Assembly: GCA_943737045.1 (NCBI GenBank) | Contig: CALSFV010000072.1 | Span: 1-64,000 of the forward strand | DNA: 64,000 bases | Direction: 5' to 3' | Source: Parapristionchus giblindavisi | Taxonomy: Eukaryota; Nematoda; Chromadorea; Rhabditida; Diplogasteridae | Shown: positions 1 through 15,699 of the stretch, one piece after another | Layout of the letters: the number at the start of each line of letters is the position of its first letter | Numbering within the stretch: the stretch's first letter is position 1 | The notes under the pieces: generated by a model | The model's database searches: none | What the model was told of the DNA's origin: nothing | The model's input: only the letters and a program-made list of their open reading frames with translations | Position numbers and translations under genes: made by a program

Positions 1-929
1 ATCGTATTATGATACTGTATTTGTGCTGAAGACGAATATAATGGATTTAATTATATAGTTATTATTTCAAACCGAGTCTTTCGACAAGTATAGGTCCTTC
101 ACGCATCATATTGATTGATCAACAACGATGTAAAATCGACAAGGTAATACAGTGAATTATTGATTGACCGATACCGAATAAAGATGTTTACGTGTTGTTG
201 TAATTTTAAGCTTTGATCTTCTCTCAGTACTGTATCGTATTATGATACTGTGTTTCTGCTGAAGACGAATATAATGGATTTAATTATATAGTTATTATTT
301 CAAACCGAGTCTTTCGACAAGTATGAGGTCCTTCACGCATCATATTGATTGATCAACAACGATGTAAAATCGACAAGGTAATACAGTGAATTATTGATTG
401 ACCGATACCGAATAAAGATGTTTACGTGTTGTTGTGATTTTAATCTATGATCTTCTCTCAGTACTGTATCGTATTATGATACTGTATTTCTGCTGAAGAC
501 GAATATAATGGATTTATTTATATAGTTATTGTTTCAGACCGAGTCTTTCGACAAGTATGAGGTCCTTTACGCCTCATATTGATTGATCAACAGCGATGTA
601 AACTCGACAAGGTAATAGAGTGAATTATTGATAGACCGATACCGAATAAAGATGTTTACGTGTTGTTGTGATTTTAATCTTTGATCTTCTCTCAGTACTG
701 TATCGTATTATGATACTGTATTTGTGCTGAAGACGAATATAATGGATTTAATTATATAGTTACTGTTTCAGACCGAGTCTTTCGAAAAGTATGAGGTCCT
801 TCACGCATCATATTGATTGATCAACAACGATGTAAAATCGACAAGGTAATACAGTGAATTATTGATTGACCGATACCGAATAAAGATGTTTACGTGTTGT
901 TGTGATCTTTGATCTTCTCTCAGTACTGT

Positions 930-3900
930 ATCGTATTATGATACTGTATTTCTGCTGAAGACGAATATAATGGATTTATTTATATAGTTATTGTTTCAGA
1001 CCGAGTCTTTCGACAAGTATGAGGTCCTTTACGCCTCATATTGATTGATCAACAGCGATGTAAACTCGACAAGGTAATAGAGTGAATTATTGATTGACCG
1101 ATACCGAATAAAGATGTTTACGTGTTGTTGTGATCATTTATCTTCTCTCAGTACTGTATCGTATTATGATACTGTATTTGTGCTGAAGACGAATATAATG
1201 GATTTAATTATATAGTTATTGTTTCAGACCGAGTCTTTCGACAAGTATGAGGTCCTTCACGCATCATATTGATTGATCAACAGCGATGTAAACTCGACAA
1301 GGTAATAGAGTGAATTATTGATAGACCGATACCGAATAAAGATGTTTACGTGTTGTTGTGATTTTAATCTTTGATCTTCTCTCAGTACTGTATCGTATTA
1401 TGATACTGTATTTGTGCTGAAGACGAATATAATGGATTTAATTATATAGTTATTATTTCAAACCGAGTCTTTCGACAAGTATAGGTCCTTCACGCATCAT
1501 ATTGATTGATCAACAACGATGTAAAATCGACAAGGTAATACAGTGAATTATTGATTGACCGATACCGAATAAAGATGTTTACGTGTTGTTGTAATTTTAA
1601 GCTTTGATCTTCTCTCAGTACTGTATCGTATTATGATACTGTGTTTCTGCTGAAGACGAATATAATGGATTTAATTATATAGTTATTATTTCAAACCGAG
1701 TCTTTCGACAAGTATGAGGTCCTTCACGCATCATATTGATTGATCAACAACGATGTAAAATCGACAAGGTAATACAGTGAATTATTGATTGACCGATACC
1801 GAATAAAGATGTTTACGTGTTGTTGTGATTTTAATCTATGATCTTCTCTCAGTACTGTATCGTATTATGATACTGTATTTCTGCTGAAGACGAATATAAT
1901 GGATTTAATTATATAGTTATTATTTCAGACCGAGTCTTTCGACAAGTATGAGGTCCTTCACGCATCATATTGATTGATCAACAACGATGTAAACTCGACA
2001 AGGTAATACAGTGAATTATTGATTGACCGATACCGAATAAAGATGTTTACGTGTTGTTGTGATTTTAATCTATGATCTTCTCTCAGTACTGTATCGTATT
2101 ATGATAATGTATTTGTGCTGAAGATGAATATAATGGATTTAATTATATAGTTACTGTTTCAGACCGAGTCTTTCGAAAAGTATGAGGTCTTTCACGCATC
2201 ATATTGATTGATCAACAACGATGTAAACTCGACAAGGTAATACAGTGAATTATTGATTGACCGGTACCGAATAAAGATGTTTACGTGTTGTTGTGATCTT
2301 TTATCTTCTCTCAGTACTGTATCGTATTATGATACTGTATTTGTGCTGAAGACGAATATAATGGATTTAATTATATAGTTATTATTTCAGACCGAGTCTT
2401 TCGACAGGTTTATAGGTCCTTCACGCATCATATTGATTGATCAACAACGATGTAAACTCGACAAGGTAATACATTTAATTATTGATTGGCCGATACCGAA
2501 TAAAGATGTTTACGTGTTGTTGTGATCTTTTATCTTCTCTCAGTACTGTATCGTATTATGATACTGTATTTGTGCTGAAGACGAATATAATGGATTTAAT
2601 TATATAGTTATTATTTCAGACCGAGTCTTTCGACAAGTATGAGGTCCTTCACGCATCATATTGATTGATCAACAACGATGTAAAATCGACAAGGTAATAC
2701 AGTGAATTATTGATTGACCGATACCGAATAAAGATGTTTACGTGTTGTTGTGATCTTTGATCTTCTCTCAGTACTGTATCGTATTATGATACTGTATTTC
2801 TGCTGAAGACGAATATAATGGATTTATTTATATAGTTATTGTTTCAGACCGAGTCTTTCGACAAGTATGAGGTCCTTTACGCCTCATATTGATTGATCAA
2901 CAGCGATGTAAACTCGACAAGGTAATAGAGTGAATTATTGATTGACCGATACCGAATAAAGATGTTTACGTGTTGTTGTGATCATTTATCTTCTCTCAGT
3001 ACTGTATCGTATTATGATACTGTATTTCTGCTGAAGACGAATATAATGGATTTATTTATATAGTTATTGTTTCAGACCGAGTCTTTCGACAAGTATGAGG
3101 TCCTTTACGCCTCATATTGATTGATCAACAGCGATGTAAACTCGACAAGGTAATAGAGTGAATTATTGATTGACCGATACCGAATAAAGATGTTTACGTG
3201 TTGTTGTGATCATTTATCTTCTCTCAGTACTGTATCGTATTATGATACTGTATTTGTGCTGAAGACGAATATAATGGATTTAATTATATAGTTATTGTTT
3301 CAGACCGAGTCTTTCGACAAGTATGAGGTCCTTCACGCATCATATTGATTGATCAACAGCGATGTAAACTCGACAAGGTAATAGAGTGAATTATTGATAG
3401 ACCGATACCGAATAAAGATGTTTACGTGTTGTTGTGATTTTAATCTTTGATCTTCTCTCAGTACTGTATCGTATTATGATACTGTATTTGTGCTGAAGAC
3501 GAATATAATGGATTTAATTATATAGTTATTATTTCAAACCGAGTCTTTCGACAAGTATAGGTCCTTCACGCATCATATTGATTGATCAACAACGATGTAA
3601 AATCGACAAGGTAATACAGTGAATTATTGATTGACCGATACCGAATAAAGATGTTTACGTGTTGTTGTAATTTTAAGCTTTGATCTTCTCTCAGTACTGT
3701 ATCGTATTATGATACTGTGTTTCTGCTGAAGACGAATATAATGGATTTAATTATATAGTTATTATTTCAAACCGAGTCTTTCGACAAGTATGAGGTCCTT
3801 CACGCATCATATTGATTGATCAACAACGATGTAAAATCGACAAGGTAATACAGTGAATTATTGATTGACCGATACCGAATAAAGATGTTTACGTGTTGTT

Positions 3901-5246
3901 GTGATTTTAATCTATGATCTTCTCTCAGTACTGTATCGTATTATGATACTGTATTTCTGCTGAAGACGAATATAATGGATTTAATTATATAGTTATTATT
4001 TCAGACCGAGTCTTTCGACAAGTATGAGGTCCTTCACGCATCATATTGATTGATCAACAACGATGTAAACTCGACAAGGTAATACAGTGAATTATTGATT
4101 GACCGATACCGAATAAAGATGTTTACGTGTTGTTGTGATTTTAATCTATGATCTTCTCTCAGTACTGTATCGTATTATGATAATGTATTTGTGCTGAAGA
4201 TGAATATAATGGATTTAATTATATAGTTACTGTTTCAGACCGAGTCTTTCGAAAAGTATGAGGTCTTTCACGCATCATATTGATTGATCAACAACGATGT
4301 AAACTCGACAAGGTAATACAGTGAATTATTGATTGACCGGTACCGAATAAAGATGTTTACGTGTTGTTGTGATCTTTTATCTTCTCTCAGTACTGTATCG
4401 TATTATGATACTGTATTTGTGCTGAAGACGAATATAATGGATTTAATTATATAGTTATTATTTCAGACCGAGTCTTTCGACAGGTTTATAGGTCCTTCAC
4501 GCATCATATTGATTGATCAACAACGATGTAAACTCGACAAGGTAATACATTTAATTATTGATTGGCCGATACCGAATAAAGATGTTTACGTGTTGTTGTG
4601 ATCTTTTATCTTCTCTCAGTACTGTATCGTATTATGATACTGTATTTGTGCTGAAGACGAATATAATGGATTTAATTATATAGTTATTATTTCAGACCGA
4701 GTCTTTCGACAAGTATGAGGTCCTTCACGCATCATATTGATTGATCAACAACGATGTAAAATCGACAAGGTAATACAGTGAATTATTGATTGACCGATAC
4801 CGAATAAAGATGTTTACGTGTTGTTGTGATCTTTGATCTTCTCTCAGTACTGTATCGTATTATGATACTGTATTTCTGCTGAAGACGAATATAATGGATT
4901 TATTTATATAGTTATTGTTTCAGACCGAGTCTTTCGACAAGTATGAGGTCCTTTACGCCTCATATTGATTGATCAACAGCGATGTAAACTCGACAAGGTA
5001 ATAGAGTGAATTATTGATTGACCGATACCGAATAAAGATGTTTACGTGTTGTTGTGATCATTTATCTTCTCTCAGTACTGTATCGTATTATGATACTGTA
5101 TTTCTGCTGAAGACGAATATAATGGATTTATTTATATAGTTATTGTTTCAGACCGAGTCTTTCGACAAGTATGAGGTCCTTTACGCCTCATATTGATTGA
5201 TCAACAGCGATGTAAACTCGACAAGGTAATAGAGTGAATTATTGAT
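930..5246 (+). repeat. 2076-bp higher-order repeat (9-mer), two copies plus a partial third
   Basis: Rare variants repeat exactly 2076 bp apart: TGATAATGT (2101 and 4177), TCGACAGGTTTATAGG (2401 and 4477), and the monomer with TATAGGTCC (TAGG at 1482 and 3558). The copies are 930-3005 and 3006-5081. A partial third copy diverges near 5246, where GATTGACC becomes GATAGACC. Positions 1 to about 500 are also related to 1392-1890 at an offset of 1391. Confidence 0.9.
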
Positions 5247-6750
5247 AGACCGATACCGAATAAAGATGTTTACGTGTTGTTGTGATTTTAATCTTTGATC
5301 TTCTCTCAGTACTGTATCGTATTATGATACTGTATTTGTGCTGAAGACGAATATAATGGATTTAATTATATAGTTACTGTTTCAGACCGAGTCTTTCGAA
5401 AAGTATGAGGTCCTTCACGCATCATATTGATTGATCAACAACGATGTAAAATCGACAAGGTAATACAGTGAATTATTGATTGACCGATACCGAATAAAGA
5501 TGTTTACGTGTTGTTGTGATCTTTGATCTTCTCTCAGTACTGTATCGTATTATGATACTGTATTTCTGCTGAAGACGAATATAATGGATTTATTTATATA
5601 GTTATTGTTTCAGACCGAGTCTTTCGACAAGTATGAGGTCCTTTACGCCTCATATTGATTGATCAACAGCGATGTAAACTCGACAAGGTAATAGAGTGAA
5701 TTATTGATTGACCGATACCGAATAAAGATGTTTACGTGTTGTTGTGATCATTTATCTTCTCTCAGTACTGTATCGTATTATGATACTGTATTTGTGCTGA
5801 AGACGAATATAATGGATTTAATTATATAGTTATTGTTTCAGACCGAGTCTTTCGACAAGTATGAGGTCCTTTACGCCTCATATTGATTGATCAACAGCGA
5901 TGTAAACTCGACAAGGTAATAGAGTGAATTATTGATAGACCGATACCGAATAAAGATGTTTACGTGTTGTTGTGATTTTAATCTTTGATCTTCTCTCAGT
6001 ACTGTATCGTATTATGATACTGTATTTGTGCTGAAGACGAATATAATGGATTTAATTATATAGTTACTGTTTCAGACCGAGTCTTTCGAAAAGTATGAGG
6101 TCCTTCACGCATCATATTGATTGATCAACAACGATGTAAAATCGACAAGGTAATACAGTGAATTATTGATTGACCGATACCGAATAAAGATGTTTACGTG
6201 TTGTTGTGATCTTTGATCTTCTCTCAGTACTGTATCGTATTATGATACTGTATTTCTGCTGAAGACGAATATAATGGATTTATTTATATAGTTATTGTTT
6301 CAGACCGAGTCTTTCGACAAGTATGAGGTCCTTTACGCCTCATATTGATTGATCAACAGCGATGTAAACTCGACAAGGTAATAGAGTGAATTATTGATTG
6401 ACCGATACCGAATAAAGATGTTTACGTGTTGTTGTGATCATTTATCTTCTCTCAGTACTGTATCGTATTATGATACTGTATTTGTGCTGAAGACGAATAT
6501 AATGGATTTAATTATATAGTTATTGTTTCAGACCGAGTCTTTCGACAAGTATGAGGTCCTTCACGCATCATATTGATTGATCAACAGCGATGTAAACTCG
6601 ACAAGGTAATAGAGTGAATTATTGATAGACCGATACCGAATAAAGATGTTTACGTGTTGTTGTGATTTTAATCTTTGATCTTCTCTCAGTACTGTATCGT
6701 ATTATGATACTGTATTTGTGCTGAAGACGAATATAATGGATTTAATTATA
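5150..6750 (+). repeat. 690-bp higher-order repeat (3-mer), about 2.3 copies
   Basis: The segment starting TGTGATTTTAATCTTTGATC recurs at 5281, 5971 and 6661, at 690-bp intervals. Each trimer includes a monomer with GTTACTGTTTCAG and TTCGAAAAG, one with GGATTTATTTATATAG, and one with GATCATTTATC. A few mismatches (for example TTTACGCC versus TCACGCAT near 5869/6559) separate the copies. Confidence 0.85.
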
Positions 6751-9700
6751 TAGTTATTATTTCAAACCGAGTCTTTCGACAAGTATAGGTCCTTCACGCA
6801 TCATATTGATTGATCAACAACGATGTAAAATCGACAAGGTAATACAGTGAATTATTGATTGACCGATACCGAATAAAGATGTTTACGTGTTGTTGTAATT
6901 TTAAGCTTTGATCTTCTCTCAGTACTGTATCGTATTATGATACTGTGTTTCTGCTGAAGACGAATATAATGGATTTAATTATATAGTTATTATTTCAAAC
7001 CGAGTCTTTCGACAAGTATGAGGTCCTTCACGCATCATATTGATTGATCAACAACGATGTAAAATCGACAAGGTAATACAGTGAATTATTGATTGACCGA
7101 TACCGAATAAAGATGTTTACGTGTTGTTGTGATTTTAATCTTTGATCTTCTCTCAGTACTGTATCGTATTATGATACTGTATTTGTGCTGAAGACGAATA
7201 TAATGGATTTAATTATATAGTTATTGTTGCAGACCGAGTCTTTCGACAAGTATGAGGTCCTTTACGCATCATATTGATTGATCAACAACGATGTAAATTC
7301 GACAAGGTAATACAGTGAATTATTGATTGACCGATACCGAATAAAGATGTTTACGTGTTGTTGTGATTTTAATCTTTGATCTTCTCTCAGTACTGTATCG
7401 TATTCTGATACTGTATTTGTGCTGAAGATGAATATAATGGATTTAATTATATAGTTATTATTTCAGACCGAGTCTTTCGACAAGTATGAGGTCCTTTACG
7501 CATCATATTGATTGATCAACAACGATGTAAACTCGACAAGGTAATAGAGTGAATTATTGATTGACCGATGCCGAATAAAGATGTTTACGTGTTGCTGTGA
7601 TCTTTGATCTTCTCTCAGTACTGTATCGTATTATGATACTGTGTTTTTGCTGAAGACGAATATAATGGATTTAATTATATAGTTATTATTTCAAACCGAG
7701 TCTTTCGACAAGTATGAGGTCCTTCACGCATCATATTGATTGATCAACAACGATGTAAACTCGACAAGGTAATACAGTGAATTATTGATTGACCGATACC
7801 GAATAATGATGTTTACGTGTTGTTGTGATCTTTGATCTTCTCTCAGTACTGTATCGTATTATGATACTGTATTTCTGCTGAAGACGAATATAATGGATTT
7901 ATTTATATAGTTATTGTTTCAGACCGAGTCTTTCGACAAGTATGAGGTCCTTTACGCCTCATATTGATTGATCAACAGCGATGTAAACTCGACAAGGTAA
8001 TAGAGTGAATTATTGATTGACCGATACCGAATAAAGATGTTTACGTGTTGTTGTGATCATTTATCTTCTCTCAGTACTGTATCGTATTATGATACTGTAT
8101 TTGTGCTGAAGACGAATATAATGGATTTAATTATATAGTTATTGTTTCAGACCGAGTCTTTCGACAAGTATGAGGTCCTTCACGCATCATATTGATTGAT
8201 CAACAGCGATGTAAACTCGACAAGGTAATAGAGTGAATTATTGATAGACCGATACCGAATAAAGATGTTTACGTGTTGTTGTGATTTTAATCTTTGATCT
8301 TCTCTCAGTACTGTATCGTATTATGATACTGTATTTGTGCTGAAGACGAATATAATGGATTTAATTATATAGTTATTATTTCAAACCGAGTCTTTCGACA
8401 AGTATAGGTCCTTCACGCATCATATTGATTGATCAACAACGATGTAAAATCGACAAGGTAATACAGTGAATTATTGATTGACCGATACCGAATAAAGATG
8501 TTTACGTGTTGTTGTAATTTTAAGCTTTGATCTTCTCTCAGTACTGTATCGTATTATGATACTGTGTTTCTGCTGAAGACGAATATAATGGATTTAATTA
8601 TATAGTTATTATTTCAAACCGAGTCTTTCGACAAGTATGAGGTCCTTCACGCATCATATTGATTGATCAACAACGATGTAAAATCGACAAGGTAATACAG
8701 TGAATTATTGATTGACCGATACCGAATAAAGATGTTTACGTGTTGTTGTGATTTTAATCTTTGATCTTCTCTCAGTACTGTATCGTATTATGATACTGTA
8801 TTTGTGCTGAAGACGAATATAATGGATTTAATTATATAGTTATTGTTGCAGACCGAGTCTTTCGACAAGTATGAGGTCCTTTACGCATCATATTGATTGA
8901 TCAACAACGATGTAAATTCGACAAGGTAATACAGTGAATTATTGATTGACCGATACCGAATAAAGATGTTTACGTGTTGTTGTGATTTTAATCTTTGATC
9001 TTCTCTCAGTACTGTATCGTATTCTGATACTGTATTTGTGCTGAAGATGAATATAATGGATTTAATTATATAGTTATTATTTCAGACCGAGTCTTTCGAC
9101 AAGTATGAGGTCCTTTACGCATCATATTGATTGATCAACAACGATGTAAACTCGACAAGGTAATAGAGTGAATTATTGATTGACCGATGCCGAATAAAGA
9201 TGTTTACGTGTTGCTGTGATCTTTGATCTTCTCTCAGTACTGTATCGTATTATGATACTGTGTTTTTGCTGAAGACGAATATAATGGATTTAATTATATA
9301 GTTATTATTTCAAACCGAGTCTTTCGACAAGTATGAGGTCCTTCACGCATCATATTGATTGATCAACAACGATGTAAACTCGACAAGGTAATACAGTGAA
9401 TTATTGATTGACCGATACCGAATAAAGATGTTTACGTGTTGCTGTGATCTTTGATCTTCTCTCAGTACTGTATCGTATTATGATACTGTATTTGTGCTGA
9501 AGACGAATATAATGGATTTAATTATATAGTTATTGTTTCAGACCGAGTCTTTCGACAAGTATGAGGTCCTTCACGCATCATATTGATTGATCAACAGCGA
9601 TGTAAACTCGACAAGGTAATAGAGTGAATTATTGATAGACCGATACCGAATAAAGATGTTTACGTGTTGTTGTGATTTTAATCTTTGATCTTCTCTCAGT

Positions 9701-10870
9701 ACTGTATCGTATTATGATACTGTATTTGTGCTGAAGACGAATATAATGGATTTAATTATATAGTTATTATTTCAAACCGAGTCTTTCGACAAGTATAGGT
9801 CCTTCACGCATCATATTGATTGATCAACAACGATGTAAAATCGACAAGGTAATACAGTGAATTATTGATTGACCGATACCGAATAAAGATGTTTACGTGT
9901 TGTTGTAATTTTAAGCTTTGATCTTCTCTCAGTACTGTATCGTATTATGATACTGTGTTTCTGCTGAAGACGAATATAATGGATTTAATTATATAGTTAT
10001 TATTTCAAACCGAGTCTTTCGACAAGTATGAGGTCCTTCACGCATCATATTGATTGATCAACAACGATGTAAAATCGACAAGGTAATACAGTGAATTATT
10101 GATTGACCGATACCGAATAAAGATGTTTACGTGTTGTTGTGATTTTAATCTTTGATCTTCTCTCAGTACTGTATCGTATTATGATACTGTGTTTGTGCTG
10201 AAGACGAATATAATGGATTTAATTATATAGTTATTGTTGCAGACCGAGTCTTTCGACAAGTATGAGGTCCTTTACGCATCATATTGATTGATCAACAACG
10301 ATGTAAATTCGACAAGGTAATACAGTGAATTATTGATTGACCGATACCGAATAAAGATGTTTACGTGTTGTTGTGATTTTAATCTTTGATCTTCTCTCAG
10401 TACTGTATCGTATTCTGATACTGTATTTGTGCTGAAGATGAATATAATGGATTTAATTATATAGTTATTATTTCAGACCGAGTCTTTCGACAAGTATGAG
10501 GTCCTTTACGCATCATATTGATTGATCAACAACGATGTAAACTCGACAAGGTAATAGAGTGAATTATTGATTGACCGATGCCGAATAAAGATGTTTACGT
10601 GTTGCTGTGATCTTTGATCTTCTCTCAGTACTGTATCGTATTATGATACTGTGTTTTTGCTGAAGACGAATATAATGGATTTAATTATATAGTTATTATT
10701 TCAAACCGAGTCTTTCGACAAGTATGAGGTCCTTCACGCATCATATTGATTGATCAACAACGATGTAAACTCGACAAGGTAATACAGTGAATTATTGATT
10801 GACCGATACCGAATAAAGATGTTTACGTGTTGTTGTGATCTTTGATCTTCTCTCAGTACTGTATCGTATT
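6696..10870 (+). repeat. 7-mer/6-mer higher-order repeat with unequal copies (1619 bp, 1391 bp, partial third)
   Basis: An ordered series of monomer types recurs from 6696, 8315 and 9706: the TATAGGTCC type, a GTGTTTCTGC type, a GTTGCAGACC type, a TATTCTGATAC type and a GTGTTTTTGC type. TATTCTG falls at 7401, 9020 and 10411. The first copy holds one extra monomer (near 7854, GGATTTATTTATATAG type), so it is seven monomers long against six in the second. That is the expected footprint of unequal exchange. Confidence 0.85.
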
Positions 10871-13800
10871 ATGATACTGTATTTGTGCTGAAGACGAATA
10901 TAATGGATTTAATTATATAGTTCTTATTTCAGACCGAGTCTTTCGACAAGTATGAGGTCCTTCACGCATCATATTGATTGATCAACAACGATGTAAACTC
11001 GACAAGGTAATACAGTGAATTATTGATTGACCGATACCGAATAAAGATGTTTACGTGTTGTTGTGATTTTAATCTTTGATCTTCTCTCAGTACTGTATCG
11101 TATTATGATACTGTATTTGTGCTGAAGACGAATATAATGGATTTAATTATATAGTTATTATTTCAGACCGAGTCTTTCGACAAGTATGAGGTCCTTCACG
11201 CATCATATTGATTGATCAACAACGATGTAAACTCGACAAGGTAATACAGTGAATTATTGATTGACCGATACCGAATAAAGATGTTTACGTGTTGTTGTGA
11301 TTTTAATCTTTGATCTTCTCTCAGTACTGTATCGTATTATGATACCGTATTTGTGCTGAAGATGAATATAATGGATTTAATTATATAGTTATTGTTTCAG
11401 ACCGAGTCTTTCGACAAGTATGATGTCCTTTACGCATCATATTGATTGATCAACAACGATGTAAACTCGACAAGGTAATACAGTGAATTATTGATTGACC
11501 GATACCGAATAAAGATGTTTACGTGTTGTTGTGATCTTTGATCTTCTCTCAGTACGGTATCGTATTATGATACTGTATTTGTGCTGAAGACGAATATAAT
11601 GGATTTAATTATATAGTTATTATTTCAGACCGAGTCTTTCGACAAGTATGAGGTCCTTCACGCATCATATTGATTGATCAACAGCGATGTAAACTCGACA
11701 AGGTAATAGAGTGAATTATTGATTGACGGATACCGAATAAAGATGTTTACGTGTTGTTGTGATTTCAATCTTTGATCTCTCAGTACTGTATCGTATTATG
11801 ATACTGTGTTTCTGCTGAAGACGAATATAATGGATTTAATTATATAGTTATTATTTCAAACCGAGTCTTTCGACAAGTATGAGGTCCTTCACGCATCATA
11901 TTGATTGATTAACAACGATGTAAAATCTACAAGGTAATACAGTGAATTATTGATTGGCCGATACCGAATAAAGATGTTTACGTGTTGTTGTGATTTTAAT
12001 CTTTGATCTTCTCTCAGTACTGTATCGTATTATGATACTGTATTTGTGCTGAAGACGAATATAATGGATTTAATTATATAGTTATTATTTCAAACCGAGT
12101 CTTTCGACAAGTATGAGGTCCTTCACGCATCATATTGATTGATCAACAGCGATGTAAACTCGACAAGGTAATACAGTGAATTATTGATTGACCGATACCG
12201 AATAAAGATGTTTACGTGTTGTTGTGATCTTTGATCTTCTCTCAGTACGGTATCGTATTATGATACTGTATTTGTGCTGAAGACGAATATAATGGATTTA
12301 ATTATATAGTTATTATTTCAGACCGAGTCTTTCGACAAGTATGAGGTCCTTCACGCATCATATTGATTGATCAACAGCGATGTAAACTCGACAAGGTAAT
12401 AGAGTGAATTATTGATTGACGGATACCGAATAAAGATGTTTACGTGTTGTTGTGATTTCAATCTTTGATCTCTCAGTACTGTATCGTATTATGATACTGT
12501 GTTTCTGCTGAAGACGAATATAATGGATTTAATTATATAGTTATTATTTCAAACCGAGTCTTTCGACAAGTATGAGGTCCTTCACGCATCATATTGATTG
12601 ATTAACAACGATGTAAAATCTACAAGGTAATACAGTGAATTATTGATTGACCGATACCGAATAAAGATGTTTACGTGTTGTTGTAATTTTAAGCTTTGAT
12701 CTTCTCTCAGTACTGTATCGTATTATGATACTGTGTTTCTGCTGAAGACGAATATAATGGATTTAATTATATAGTTATTATTTCAAACCGAGTCTTTCGA
12801 CAAGTATGAGGTCCTTCACGCATCATATTGATTGATCAACAACGATGTAAAATCGACAAGGTAATACAGTGAATTATTGATTGACCGATACCGAATAAAG
12901 ATGTTTACGTGTTGTTGTGATTTTAATCTTTGATCTTCTCTCAGTACTGTATCGTATTATGATACTGTGTTTGTGCTGAAGACGAATATAATGGATTTAA
13001 TTATATAGTTATTGTTGCAGACCGAGTCTTTCGACAAGTATGAGGTCCTTTACGCATCATATTGATTGATCAACAACGATGTAAATTCGACAAGGTAATA
13101 CAGTGAATTATTGATTGACCGATACCGAATAAAGATGTTTACGTGTTGTTGTGATTTTAATCTTTGATCTTCTCTCAGTACTGTATCGTATTCTGATACT
13201 GTATTTGTGCTGAAGATGAATATAATGGATTTAATTATATAGTTATTATTTCAGACCGAGTCTTTCGACAAGTATGAGGTCCTTTACGCATCATATTGAT
13301 TGATCAACAACGATGTAAACTCGACAAGGTAATAGAGTGAATTATTGATTGACCGATGCCGAATAAAGATGTTTACGTGTTGCTGTGATCTTTGATCTTC
13401 TCTCAGTACTGTATCGTATTATGATACTGTGTTTTTGCTGAAGACGAATATAATGGATTTAATTATATAGTTATTATTTCAAACCGAGTCTTTCGACAAG
13501 TATGAGGTCCTTCACGCATCATATTGATTGATCAACAACGATGTAAAATCGACAAGGTAATACAGTGAATTATTGATTGACCGATACCGAATAAAGATGT
13601 TTACGTGTTGTTGTGATTTTAATCTTTGATCTTCTCTCAGTACTGTATCGTATTATGATACTGTGTTTGTGCTGAAGACGAATATAATGGATTTAATTAT
13701 ATAGTTATTGTTGCAGACCGAGTCTTTCGACAAGTATGAGGTCCTTTACGCATCATATTGATTGATCAACAACGATGTAAATTCGACAAGGTAATACAGT

Positions 13801-15699
13801 GAATTATTGATTGACCGATACCGAATAAAGATGTTTACGTGTTGTTGTGATTTTAATCTTTGATCTTCTCTCAGTACTGTATCGTATTCTGATACTGTAT
13901 TTGTGCTGAAGATGAATATAATGGATTTAATTATATAGTTATTATTTCAGACCGAGTCTTTCGACAAGTATGAGGTCCTTTACGCATCATATTGATTGAT
14001 CAACAACGATGTAAACTCGACAAGGTAATAGAGTGAATTATTGATTGACCGATGCCGAATAAAGATGTTTACGTGTTGCTGTGATCTTTGATCTTCTCTC
14101 AGTACTGTATCGTATTATGATACTGTGTTTTTGCTGAAGACGAATATAATGGATTTAATTATATAGTTATTATTTCAAACCGAGTCTTTCGACAAGTATG
14201 AGGTCCTTCACGCATCATATTGATTGATCAACAACGATGTAAACTCGACAAGGTAATACAGTGAATTATTGATTGACCGATACCGAATAAAGATGTTTAC
14301 GTGTTGTTGTGATCTTTGATCTTCTCTCAGTACTGTATCGTATTATGATACTGTATTTGTGCTGAAGACGAATATAATGGATTTAATTATATAGTTCTTA
14401 TTTCAGACCGAGTCTTTCGACAAGTATGAGGTCCTTCACGCATCATATTGATTGATCAACAACGATGTAAACTCGACAAGGTAATACAGTGAATTATTGA
14501 TTGACCGATACCGAATAAAGATGTTTACGTGTTGTTGTGATTTTAATCTTTGATCTTCTCTCAGTACTGTATCGTATTATGATACTGTATTTGTGCTGAA
14601 GACGAATATAATGGATTTAATTATATAGTTATTATTTCAGACCGAGTCTTTCGACAAGTATGAGGTCCTTCACGCATCATATTGATTGATCAACAACGAT
14701 GTAAACTCGACAAGGTAATACAGTGAATTATTGATTGACCGATACCGAATAAAGATGTTTACGTGTTGTTGTGATTTTAATCTTTGATCTTCTCTCAGTA
14801 CTGTATCGTATTATGATACCGTATTTGTGCTGAAGATGAATATAATGGATTTAATTATATAGTTATTGTTTCAGACCGAGTCTTTCGACAAGTATGATGT
14901 CCTTTACGCATCATATTGATTGATCAACAACGATGTAAACTCGACAAGGTAATACAGTGAATTATTGATTGACCGATACCGAATAAAGATGTTTACGTGT
15001 TGTTGTGATCTTTGATCTTCTCTCAGTACGGTATCGTATTATGATACTGTATTTGTGCTGAAGACGAATATAATGGATTTAATTATATAGTTATTATTTC
15101 AGACCGAGTCTTTCGACAAGTATGAGGTCCTTCACGCATCATATTGATTGATCAACAGCGATGTAAACTCGACAAGGTAATAGAGTGAATTATTGATTGA
15201 CGGATACCGAATAAAGATGTTTACGTGTTGTTGTGATTTCAATCTTTGATCTCTCAGTACTGTATCGTATTATGATACTGTGTTTCTGCTGAAGACGAAT
15301 ATAATGGATTTAATTATATAGTTATTATTTCAAACCGAGTCTTTCGACAAGTATGAGGTCCTTCACGCATCATATTGATTGATTAACAACGATGTAAAAT
15401 CTACAAGGTAATACAGTGAATTATTGATTGGCCGATACCGAATAAAGATGTTTACGTGTTGTTGTGATTTTAATCTTTGATCTTCTCTCAGTACTGTATC
15501 GTATTATGATACTGTATTTGTGCTGAAGACGAATATAATGGATTTAATTATATAGTTATTATTTCAAACCGAGTCTTTCGACAAGTATGAGGTCCTTCAC
15601 GCATCATATTGATTGATCAACAGCGATGTAAACTCGACAAGGTAATACAGTGAATTATTGATTGACCGATACCGAATAAAGATGTTTACGTGTTGTTGT
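9970..15699 (+). repeat. 3474-bp offset duplication (15 monomers) within the satellite
   Basis: Segment 9970-12225 matches 13444-15699. Diagnostic markers are exactly 3474 bp apart: GTTTGTGCTG after ACTGT at 10191/13665 and GTTCTTATTTC (TTCTTATT at 10921/14395). Within each copy lies the same series GATACCGTATT, CAGTACGGTATC and GATTTCAATCTTTGATCTCTC. The copies separate near 12225/15699, where GATCTTTGATC is replaced by GATCTTTTATC. Confidence 0.85.
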